A DNA stretch of 8,136 bases from Desulfobacteraceae bacterium (GTDB lineage: Bacteria > Desulfobacterota > DSM-4660 > Desulfatiglandales > Desulfatiglandaceae), in NCBI GenBank assembly GCA_030611815.1, contig JAUWPC010000147.1:1-8136 (forward strand). The letters are read 5' to 3'. Of this stretch, positions 1 through 5,208 are shown one piece after another. The notes under the pieces are model-generated. The model did no database searches and was not told the DNA's origin. It was given only the letters and a program-made list of their open reading frames with translations. Position 1 is the stretch's first letter; every line of letters starts with the position of its first letter. The position numbers were made by a program, and so were the translations under genes.

Positions 1-292
1 CATGTCCCCTCTCTTGAAGAGATGCCTCGATGATGTGGTCCAGATCAGCGTAGGCAAAGTCTTCTGCCACAGCGACAATCCCCTGGTGGGCCCCATCAGG
101 GACAAGCCTGGAAAGCTCAGACGCCTCCTTGTAAGAGACGGGGATATCATGTTCTTTCGCAATCCGGAGGATATCTCTTATCCTGCCCGGTTTTTTCCCT
201 GTTGCGATCCAGATTTCCCGGATCCCGACTCTCCCCTGAGCCAAGGTATCACGTACACCATGAAACCCGGGGATAAGGGTTGGCGTTTGGAT
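1..292 (-). CDS. rlmB: 23S rRNA (guanosine-2'-O-)-methyltransferase RlmB-like, N-terminal part (3' end off the left edge)
   Basis: On the minus strand an open frame reads toward the left edge and encodes LIPGFHGVRDTLAQG, then REIWIATGKKPGRIRDIL, KEHDIPVSYKEASELSRL, VPDGAHQGIVAVAEDFAYAD. This is the N-terminal substrate-binding domain of TrmH-group-3/SpoU methyltransferases: G-x-H-x-VR near the start, then the PDGxHQGVVA block. Known members 2'-O-methylate a guanosine of 23S rRNA. The SPOUT catalytic domain lies outside the window, so TrmH/SpoU relatives with another target are not excluded. The 5' end is odd. The frame is open back to a TGA at 328-326, but it contains no ATG or GTG. The only TTG (244-242) would remove the conserved GFHGVRD block, and no Shine-Dalgarno precedes it. 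The 292 boundary is an ATC codon chosen for convenience; homology is convincing only from about 268 downward. The start may be non-canonical, eroded by the neighbouring repeats, or affected by an assembly error. Confidence 0.8.
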   Translation of the reverse strand, partial: MQTPTLIPGFHGVRDTLAQGRVGIREIWIATGKKPGRIRDILRIAKEHDIPVSYKEASELSRLVPDGAHQGIVAVAEDFAYADLDHIIEASLQERGH

Positions 293-303
293 TGATGATT
301 TAT

Positions 304-322
304 GATTGTCGATTGTCGATTG
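304..322. repeat. Tandem heptamer GATTGTC
   Basis: Two perfect GATTGTC units followed by a partial third (GATTG) lie just upstream of the RlmB-like frame. Together with the preceding TGATTGATGATTTAT they form a low-complexity patch that overlaps the place where the rlmB start should be. This makes replication slippage a plausible cause of the missing start codon. Confidence 0.6.
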
Positions 323-383
323 ACCTCAATGTTCAGTTGCGAGTTACGGGTTGCGGGTTTCAGGTTCCACGTTTTTCAATCAT

Positions 384-530
384 CAATAGTGATGGTCTCG
401 TAAAAAGTCTCCAAGGCCGTCACTCCCGCGAAAACGGGAGTCCATAAGCAGTTGATTTTCCTGGATTCCCGTTTTCACGGGAATGACAATAACGGGTGCC
501 TTCTGACTTTTTACGAGTTCATCAAGATTG
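384..530. mobile_element. MITE-like palindromic element A
   Basis: A non-coding element of about 147 bp with terminal inverted repeats. The 26-bp ends, 384-409 and the reverse complement of 505-530, match at 22 of 26 positions, and the inner 13 bp (CTCGTAAAAAGTC) are perfect. Inside, 419-443 and 463-487 are themselves inverted copies of each other with three mismatches. Each also contains its own hairpin: ACTCCCG/CGGGAGT at 422-428/435-441 and ATTCCCGT/ACGGGAAT at 465-472/477-484. The transcript could fold as a long hairpin or as two side-by-side hairpins. There is no coding potential, which fits a miniature inverted-repeat element moved by a transposase in trans. I see no clear target-site duplication. 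Confidence 0.75.
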
Positions 531-555
531 GTATACGATTTTTCATAAATATAGT

Positions 556-731
556 CTCAAGTTTCGCATTCCAAAATTAGACATTTAGGGGCCGGTTCTA
601 ACCTCGGCTACTTGATCCAATTATTCGAAAGTACGTTAGAAAGTTCATAATCATACTCTTTTACGGTCTATTTTAGGGCTGGTCGATTATGATTATGATT
701 ACGATTAAGATTATGAGTAAGAAAATAATCT
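556..731 (+). repeat. Repeat R, copy 1 (partner in inverse orientation at 7866-8046)
   Basis: A 176-bp AT-rich non-coding block running from CTCAAGTTTCGCA to GAGTAAGAAAATAATCT. The reverse complement of 7866-8046 matches it along its full length, with scattered substitutions and a few small indels. Shared landmarks include CGGTTCTAAC, AATTATTCGA, TTCATAATCATACT and GTCTATTTTAGGG. The main length difference is in runs of GATTATGATTACG-like units, where copy 1 has 12 more bases in one run and copy 2 has about 18 more in another. The block carries an internal stem, CATAATCAT (646-654) with ATGATTATG (689-697). The ends are not inverted repeats of each other and no reading frame of note is present. 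It is therefore better described as a dispersed structured intergenic repeat than as a classic MITE. Confidence 0.85.
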
Positions 732-743
732 TCGATAATACCC

Positions 744-772
744 ACTTTAGGCACTTTAAACTTTAGGCACTT
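744..772 (+). repeat. 13-bp direct repeat ACTTTAGGCACTT x2 before dCMP deaminase
   Basis: ACTTTAGGCACTT occurs at 744-756 and again at 760-772, a 16-bp period, ending three bases before the ATG at 776. It occupies the place where a ribosome binding site should be, and the only purine-rich match there is a weak AGG. It could be slippage debris of the kind common in this genome's spacers, or an operator/translation-control site. The sequence alone does not decide. Confidence 0.6.
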
Positions 773-775
773 CTA

Positions 776-1222
776 ATGCCCAGACCTTCCTGGAACGAAT
801 ACTTTACCTCTATAACCGAGCTGGTGGCCAATAGATCCACATGCTTACGGCGTCACGTGGGTGCTGTTTTAGTGAAGGAAAAAAGAATTTTGGCTACCGG
901 TTATAACGGAGCGCCCGCAGGGCTCAAACACTGTGAAGAAGTCGGTTGTCTCCGAGAGAATTCTTCTATTCCTTCTGGCACGAGGCATGAACTCTGCAGG
1001 GGACTGCACGCAGAGCAAAACGCCATTATCCAGGCAGCCTATCACGGTATCCCTATTGGAGGATCAACACTGTATTGCACAAACAAGCCCTGCGTCATAT
1101 GCACAAAAATGCTTATAAATGCAGGTATTAAAAATGTTTTCTATATCGATGGTTACGATGATCCTTTAGCTGATGAAATGTTGGCTGAGGCAGGTATCCA
1201 GATTGTGAGGTTTACCCTATGA
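776..1222 (+). CDS. dCMP deaminase (ComEB family cytidine/deoxycytidylate deaminase)
   Basis: A zinc-dependent deaminase of 148 residues, predicted to convert dCMP to dUMP in the cytoplasm and so feed dTMP synthesis. The start MPRPSWNEYF and the run STCLRRHVGAVLVKEKRILATGYNG (from residue 21) are typical of deoxycytidylate deaminases. The HAE motif is at residues 78-80 (H78 zinc ligand, E80 proton shuttle) and PCVIC at 105-109 (C106 and C109 zinc ligands). The insert KHCEEVGCLREN with C53 and C58 is the usual second, structural metal region of this subfamily. Length is normal. The start fits the family N-terminus although there is almost no Shine-Dalgarno. The stop overlaps the nrdR start by four bases (ATGA), indicating translational coupling. 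Competence ComEB proteins share the fold, but no competence genes are nearby, so the nucleotide role is preferred. Confidence 0.93.
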   Translation: MPRPSWNEYFTSITELVANRSTCLRRHVGAVLVKEKRILATGYNGAPAGLKHCEEVGCLRENSSIPSGTRHELCRGLHAEQNAIIQAAYHGIPIGGSTLYCTNKPCVICTKMLINAGIKNVFYIDGYDDPLADEMLAEAGIQIVRFTL

Positions 1223-1692
1223 TATGTCCGTATTGCACCAAGATTGACAACAAGGTGATTGATTCCAGGCTAAGCAAGGATGCGAGGACTATTAGACGGA
1301 GACGGGAGTGCCTTGGGTGCGGGAGAAGATTCACCACCTACGAAAAACTGGAAGATATTCTTCCGATGGTGGTAAAAAAAGATGGGAGGCGTGAGCCATT
1401 CAGTCGAGACAAGATCATAGGCGGAATTCGCAATGCGTGCCAGAAGCTCCCGGTCAGCGAGGCCAGAATAGAAGAATTTGCAGACTCCCTTGAGTCCTAT
1501 TTCCAGGATTTAGGTAAAAAGGAGATAGGCAGCTCAGAGATCGGGGAAAGGGTCATAAATAAACTAAAAGAATGGGACGAAGTGGCCTATGTCCGATTCG
1601 CATCTGTATATAGACAATTCAAGGATATCAATGAGTTCATGTCAGAATTGGAAGAAATACTTAAGGCCAGGCAAGAAAAGGAGGATAATTAG
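1219..1692 (+). CDS. nrdR: Transcriptional repressor NrdR
   Basis: A 157-residue protein with the full NrdR architecture. An N-terminal zinc ribbon carries C3, C6, C31 and C34 and the diagnostic stretch VIDSRLSKDARTIRRRRE, CLGCGRRFTTYE. An ATP-cone of roughly residues 49-139 follows, with VVKKDGRREPFSRDKI and VAYVRFASVYRQF. NrdR senses ATP/dATP and represses ribonucleotide reductase genes by binding paired NrdR boxes. No reductase gene and no obvious NrdR box lie in this window, so its targets are elsewhere. A GTGAGG Shine-Dalgarno at 1205-1210 lies eight bases before the ATG, and the start overlaps the deaminase stop. The dCMP deaminase neighbour shares the theme of deoxynucleotide balance. 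Confidence 0.96.
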   Translation: MICPYCTKIDNKVIDSRLSKDARTIRRRRECLGCGRRFTTYEKLEDILPMVVKKDGRREPFSRDKIIGGIRNACQKLPVSEARIEEFADSLESYFQDLGKKEIGSSEIGERVINKLKEWDEVAYVRFASVYRQFKDINEFMSELEEILKARQEKEDN

Positions 1693-1700
1693 GAAACGGA

Positions 1701-2813
1701 TTGAATGACATCGATGTTAAATTCATGAAGCAGGCTTTGCGAGAGGCACGAAAAGGTCTGGGCCGAACGTCGCCCAACCCTGCTGTTGGGGCGGTGATTG
1801 TCAGAAGGGGAGAGGTCGTCGCAAGGGGCTATCACAGAAGGGCAGGGCTCCCACATGCAGAGGCTGAGGCCTTGAACAGATTAGAAAAAACCTCTCCTGG
1901 CGACAGCCTCTATGTGACATTAGAACCCTGCAATCATCTTGGAAGAACACCTCCCTGCACCCAGGCCATTCTAAAGAGCGGGATCAAGAGAGTGGTAATC
2001 GGCATGAAAGATCCCAACCCGATGGTTGCAGGGGGTGGCTGTGAATTCTTAAAGGAGCATGGCATAGAAGTTGTTGCCAATGTCCTGGAAACCGAATGTC
2101 GCAGGCTCAACGAGGACTTCTTGAAGTTTGTCGCATTGGGCCGACCCTTTGTAATCGCCAAGTCGGCATTGACCATGGATGGATGGATTGCTACATCCTC
2201 CGGCCACTCCCAATGGATTACAAACGATAAATCGAGGCAGTTTGTTCACCGATTAAGAGACAGGGTAGATGCTGTGATGGTGGGGATTGGAACGGTCCTT
2301 GCGGATGACCCCTCTTTGACTGCCCGCCTCCCAAAGGAAAAGGGAAGAGATCCCCTGCGAATTATCGTTGACACACACCTCAGGACCCCTGTCAATGCAA
2401 AGGTCATAACTCATGATTCCCCGGCTGGCACCCTGATTGTAACATGTGAAGATGCAGGGTTAGAAGATTATGAGAGATTTCGAGCTAAGGGTGTATCTAC
2501 GCTTGTATGCCCTACCAGGGCCGGTAAGATAGACTTGGCTGCCTTGATGTCCAAATTAGGAGAGATGTCCATTACGAGTCTGCTGGTGGAAGGGGGCGCG
2601 TCCATCACAGGGAGCATGCTCCGGGAGAGGCTTATCGACAAGTTCTATATCTTCAAGGCGCCAAAGCTCCTTGGGGGAGATGACGGCATTCCGATGGCCG
2701 CCGGTCCTGGCGCCAAAAGAATGGATGAATGTGTGATCTTGAAAGAGATCAAAGTCAGGCGATTTGGGGATGACATCCTGATAAGGGGGTATCCGGTCTA
2801 TTTGGATTCATAA
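1701..2813 (+). CDS. ribD: Bifunctional riboflavin biosynthesis deaminase/reductase RibD
   Basis: A 370-residue two-domain enzyme that deaminates the pyrimidine intermediate made by GTP cyclohydrolase II and then reduces its ribose side chain. The deaminase domain (about residues 8-145) has HAE at 52-54 and the zinc cysteines C77 and C86 in TLEPCNHLGRTPPC. The reductase domain (about 148-365) shows AKSALTMDG, HSQWIT, VGIGTVLADDPSLTARL and VEGGA (296-300). The proposed start is TTG at 1701, preceded by AGGA at 1691-1694 with six-base spacing; it gives the usual N-terminus before FMKQALREARKG. The ATG at 1725 lacks a ribosome site. VAGGG at residues 109-113 replaces the commoner VAGKG. It sits eight bases after nrdR. 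The stop codon and last residues lie at the edge of an AT-rich hairpin repeat, and no ribE, ribBA or ribH follows. Confidence 0.95.
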   Translation: MNDIDVKFMKQALREARKGLGRTSPNPAVGAVIVRRGEVVARGYHRRAGLPHAEAEALNRLEKTSPGDSLYVTLEPCNHLGRTPPCTQAILKSGIKRVVIGMKDPNPMVAGGGCEFLKEHGIEVVANVLETECRRLNEDFLKFVALGRPFVIAKSALTMDGWIATSSGHSQWITNDKSRQFVHRLRDRVDAVMVGIGTVLADDPSLTARLPKEKGRDPLRIIVDTHLRTPVNAKVITHDSPAGTLIVTCEDAGLEDYERFRAKGVSTLVCPTRAGKIDLAALMSKLGEMSITSLLVEGGASITGSMLRERLIDKFYIFKAPKLLGGDDGIPMAAGPGAKRMDECVILKEIKVRRFGDDILIRGYPVYLDS

Positions 2814-2852
2814 TCATAATCATAATCGTATTGAGTAAGATTATGATTAAGA
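2808..2852. repeat. AT-rich hairpin resembling the core of repeat R, at the ribD/PNP junction
   Basis: This block is built from TCATAATCATAATCATAATCG and GAGTAAGATTATGATTAAGA, the same units as in repeat R (690-722 and 7877-7957). An 11-bp perfect stem pairs 2817-2827 with 2839-2849 around the loop GTATTGAGTAA. The ribD stop TAA (2811-2813) lies inside the block. It may act as a weak hairpin between the convergent genes, but there is no T-run after the stem, so I do not call it a terminator. Confidence 0.65.
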
Positions 2853-2906
2853 ACAAAGAAAGCTATCTCATCACTTAACCCTTGAACCCGTAAACGGTTA
2901 CACCGT

Positions 2907-3728
2907 TTATATATCGGGAAGGTTTCCAATAATTCGTTCCCATAGATCCGAGAGGACCGGACCTGCCTGCCGGGATACATCGATTACATCTTCAATGGAA
3001 GTCTTTCCCATGCAGTCTGGCAGATTCAAGTTGGTGATGACGACAATGGCTAAGATTTCGAGGCCGCAATGAACGCCTACAATGGCCTGTGAAACAGTGG
3101 ACATCCCAACTGCATCAGCGCCTATCATCCTTAAAAAACGTGTTTCTGCCGGTGTTTCGAGAGAAGGACCCAAAACACCAACATAGACGCCTTGTCTGAT
3201 CAGGACCCCTAATTCGATCGCTTTTTCCTTTGCGATCCTGACTAAATCAGGGGAATATACCTGGGTCATGTCAGGGAAACGGGGGGCTGATTCGCCTAAG
3301 TTAGGCCCTCTCAAGGGATTAACTCCTTTTAGGTTAATATGGTCTGTCATAATCATGAAATCTCCTCTTTCAAACTGGGGATTCAGACCACCAGCCGCGC
3401 TTGACATCAAAAGATATTTTATCCCCAGCTCTGCCATTACTCTCACAGGGAACGTGACCTCCTGAGGCGAATAACCCTCGTAGAGATGAAAACGTCCTTC
3501 CATGGCGATTAGCGATTTACCCGCCAGTTTGCCAGCCGCTAACATCCCTTTGTGTCCTTCAACGGTTGAACTCGGAAAATTGGGTATTTCTTCATAGGGT
3601 AAGCGGAAGTCAGCGCTGATCCTTTCTGTGAGGGCCCCAAGACCAGTTCCAGTAATCATCCCTATTGTGGGGGAATCGTTTAGCCTTGACTTCAAAAAAT
3701 CCGCAGTCTCTCTTATTTTCTCAAGCAT
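2907..3728 (-). CDS. Purine nucleoside phosphorylase, trimeric (PNP/MTAP) family
   Basis: A 273-residue enzyme predicted to split purine nucleosides with phosphate into free base and ribose-1-phosphate. Numbered from the upstream TTG (one residue longer), it shows the phosphate loop GTGLG (28-32), MEGRFHLYEGY with R80 and H82, SSAAGGLNP (110-118), GPSLETPAE with E192, GADAVGMST (204-212) and ITNLN with N234. E192 and N234 correspond to the base-contacting Glu and Asn of human-type PNP, so PNP is favoured over methylthioadenosine phosphorylase, which differs there. The usual MSTVPE reads MSTVSQ. The ATG at 3728 is chosen because AGGGGG (3740-3735) sits six bases before it; the adjacent TTG at 3731 would leave only three. 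The gene is convergent with ribD and alone on its strand. An 8-bp hairpin (TAAACGGT/ACCGTTTA, 2891-2909) overlaps the stop codon but has no T-tract. Confidence 0.92.
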   Translation of the reverse strand: MLEKIRETADFLKSRLNDSPTIGMITGTGLGALTERISADFRLPYEEIPNFPSSTVEGHKGMLAAGKLAGKSLIAMEGRFHLYEGYSPQEVTFPVRVMAELGIKYLLMSSAAGGLNPQFERGDFMIMTDHINLKGVNPLRGPNLGESAPRFPDMTQVYSPDLVRIAKEKAIELGVLIRQGVYVGVLGPSLETPAETRFLRMIGADAVGMSTVSQAIVGVHCGLEILAIVVITNLNLPDCMGKTSIEDVIDVSRQAGPVLSDLWERIIGNLPDI

Positions 3729-4170
3729 CAATGGCCCCCTTTTTCAGACCTCGTTAAGTTCCGCCTATATTTGTGCCATATGGCAATATCATCGGCGGGA
3801 TTAAATTGTCGAGTTGTTGATGGGACCTACCTTACAACTCAACCACTCAACTATTTAACCATCGCTCTGTTTAGGCCAGCAGCGCCTAAAAGTCAACGAA
3901 TTGCAAAAGAACCTATAATCCCTTCATGGCTTTAACGGCACAATAAGGGTAGTAAATGCCACACCGAACCTTTCATTGCCATCTTTTTCTTGATCGAAAG
4001 TTCCCAATAAAATCAAAGAGTTTTTAATTTGGCGTCTTTTGGCACAGAAAATGCTTATACCAAAATCACACTTTCTTGCTGAGATTGAGATAGGGTAATC
4101 CAAGAAGTTGCTTGACAAACATCTAATCGATAACTAAGTTCTCCGAACTTTATATATTAGGAGCTAAATC
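3729..4170. other. Non-coding spacer between divergent PNP and lytic transglycosylase genes
   Basis: About 440 bp without a convincing gene. It contains a perfect 12-bp palindrome TGCCATATGGCA (3774-3785) about 46 bases upstream of the PNP start, which could be an operator. There is an inverted pair GAGTTGT/ACAACTC (3811-3817/3834-3840) beside a low-complexity ACTCAACCACTCAACT run. A hairpin TTTAGGC/GCCTAAA (3870-3876/3884-3890) has no T-tract. The minus-strand frame across 3924-4118 gives a 64-residue peptide that I do not recognise; it has no ribosome site and looks like chance. No tRNA-like fold was seen. The promoters of both flanking genes must lie here. Confidence 0.6.
4112..4140 (+). 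promoter_or_regulatory. Possible sigma70-type promoter for the lytic transglycosylase gene
   Basis: A perfect TTGACA box is at 4112-4117. Seventeen bases downstream the -10 position reads TAAGTT (4135-4140), a poor match to TATAAT. It lies about 30 bases upstream of the start codon, in the right place for a divergent or single-gene promoter. The strong -35 is the only real support. Confidence 0.3.
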
Positions 4171-4878
4171 ATGGACGAAGATTCATTCACAAGTCTGTTT
4201 TCAGTTAAAATAATCTGCTTAACCCTCACCTTTGCATTTATCGTTGTTTATGCATTCAGCACCTTTGCAAGGGAAAACATTGAACATCAGCCCTCAAACG
4301 AGCAGGTGGGGGAGAAGAGGGTATCCCCTGAGGCGAAATATAGTAGCATTCCTACTAATGAAATAAAACTTGATTCTACCCCTAAGAAGGTTGAGGCGTT
4401 AACGTCCCGTTCCGCTCCCGATAGGAGTGCGGATGTCGTGGTCTCGCCGGCGTTAGGAAAAAAATCCGAGTTGTTTCACCCTATTATCGTTAAGGCCGCA
4501 AGCCGGTACGATGTGGATCCAGCCCTTGTCAAGGCGATCATTATGGCTGAATCCGGGTACAACCCCCAGGCTGTTTCCAGGCAGGGTGCAGAAGGGCTTA
4601 TGCAGTTGATGCCCAGAACCGCACGCTCATTAGGTGTAGAGGACAGCTTCAACCCGGAGCATAATGTTAACGGTGGTGTTAAATACCTCAAGCAACTTTT
4701 AGATGAGTTCGACGACAACCTCAAATTCGCCTTAGCGGCCTATAACGCTGGAAGCAGCAAGGTAAGGCGACATCGAGGGATCCCCCCCATAAAGGCTACC
4801 CAGTATTACGTAAACAGGGTTTTTGAGTATTATCAATACTACAAAAACGAAGCAGTTAGGGAAACAGACAACGTGTAA
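4171..4878 (+). CDS. Membrane-anchored lytic transglycosylase (SLT domain, Slt70-like catalytic fold)
   Basis: A 235-residue peptidoglycan lyase predicted to cleave the MurNAc-GlcNAc bond with formation of 1,6-anhydro-MurNAc on the periplasmic side. An uncleaved-looking signal anchor spans about residues 11-32 (SVKIICLTLTFAFIVVYAFS). A polar linker low in hydrophobics runs to about residue 98 and can reach into the periplasm. The SLT domain follows at about 101-225: ALVKAIIMAESGYNP with catalytic E127, GAEGLMQLMP (139-148), FNPEHNVNGGVKYL (160-173) and AAYNAG (189-194). There is no lipobox cysteine and no LysM domain. TAGGAG (4158-4163) seven bases upstream gives a clear start. The gene stands alone, with its own terminator directly after the stop. 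Whether it serves general wall turnover or opens the wall for a secretion apparatus cannot be told from the neighbours. Confidence 0.93.
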   Translation: MDEDSFTSLFSVKIICLTLTFAFIVVYAFSTFARENIEHQPSNEQVGEKRVSPEAKYSSIPTNEIKLDSTPKKVEALTSRSAPDRSADVVVSPALGKKSELFHPIIVKAASRYDVDPALVKAIIMAESGYNPQAVSRQGAEGLMQLMPRTARSLGVEDSFNPEHNVNGGVKYLKQLLDEFDDNLKFALAAYNAGSSKVRRHRGIPPIKATQYYVNRVFEYYQYYKNEAVRETDNV

Positions 4879-4879
4879 G

Positions 4880-4917
4880 CTGGGCTGTTGGATTATTGAA
4901 TCATCGGCCCAGTTTTT
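4880..4917 (+). terminator. Rho-independent terminator after the lytic transglycosylase gene
   Basis: CTGGGCTG (4880-4887) pairs with CGGCCCAG (4905-4912) with one T-G wobble. A further inner stem GATT/AATC (4891-4894/4899-4902) sits inside, and TTTTT follows at 4913-4917. It begins two bases after the TAA, so it almost certainly ends this single-gene transcript. Confidence 0.85.
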
Positions 4918-5006
4918 ATCCCCTTTCAGGATTACAATTCAATCTCCTCTTTATTCCCGCTGTCTCTTCTTTTGACCTTGACCTGCCTCTACACTCTAAT
5001 ATAAGT

Positions 5007-5149
5007 AGTGTCTGAACGAAAACTGTCTTTTTCGCCCATATCTGCGTCAGACTCAAATTTTAATCCTCGAAATACTCAATGTATTCCTGCGGTTAAAATT
5101 TTCGTCTTCCTTGATCTGAACAAAAAATCCTAGTTTTCGTTCGGACACT
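5007..5149. mobile_element. MITE-like palindromic element B with 6-bp target duplication
   Basis: A non-coding element of about 141-143 bp. Its ends AGTGTCTGAACGAAAACT (5007-5024) and AGTTTTCGTTCGGACACT (5132-5149) are inverted repeats with one mismatch in 18. If the element is taken as 5008-5148 it is flanked on both sides by TAAGTA (5002-5007 and 5149-5154), a convincing target-site duplication. The interior is also palindromic: AAATTTTAA (5055-5063) pairs with TTAAAATTT (5093-5101), with further weaker pairing around the TCAAT centre. No transposase is encoded, so movement would have to be in trans. It sits between a terminator and the PHP gene, 60 bases from the latter's start, and could change that operon's transcription. 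Confidence 0.87.
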
Positions 5150-5208
5150 AAGTATACGTCAAAATTGAGACAATAATAAGGGGTGGGCGAGGACATCCTG
5201 CGTAAACT

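Noticed and set aside
2..295. Plus-strand open frame of 97 codons at the left edge
   Set aside because: It is antisense to a minus-strand frame with clear RlmB N-terminal motifs (GFHGVRD, PDGAHQGIVAV). The plus-strand peptide has no recognisable family features.
300..775. CRISPR array or clustered spacers
   Set aside because: The repeats here are inverted or short tandem units. No direct repeat of 23-40 bp recurs at regular spacing and no cas gene is present.
776..1222. Base-editing antiviral deaminase or competence ComEB
   Set aside because: Full match to housekeeping dCMP deaminase motifs and coupled to nrdR. No defence or competence genes are nearby.
3924..4118. Minus-strand 64-codon frame in the spacer before the lytic transglycosylase
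   Set aside because: No ribosome site, no recognisable motif, and composition like the surrounding non-coding AT-rich DNA. Treated as chance.
4171..4878. Conjugation or phage-entry lytic transglycosylase marking a mobile element
   Set aside because: No transfer, secretion or phage genes flank it. It has its own promoter region and terminator, which fits an ordinary cell-wall enzyme.
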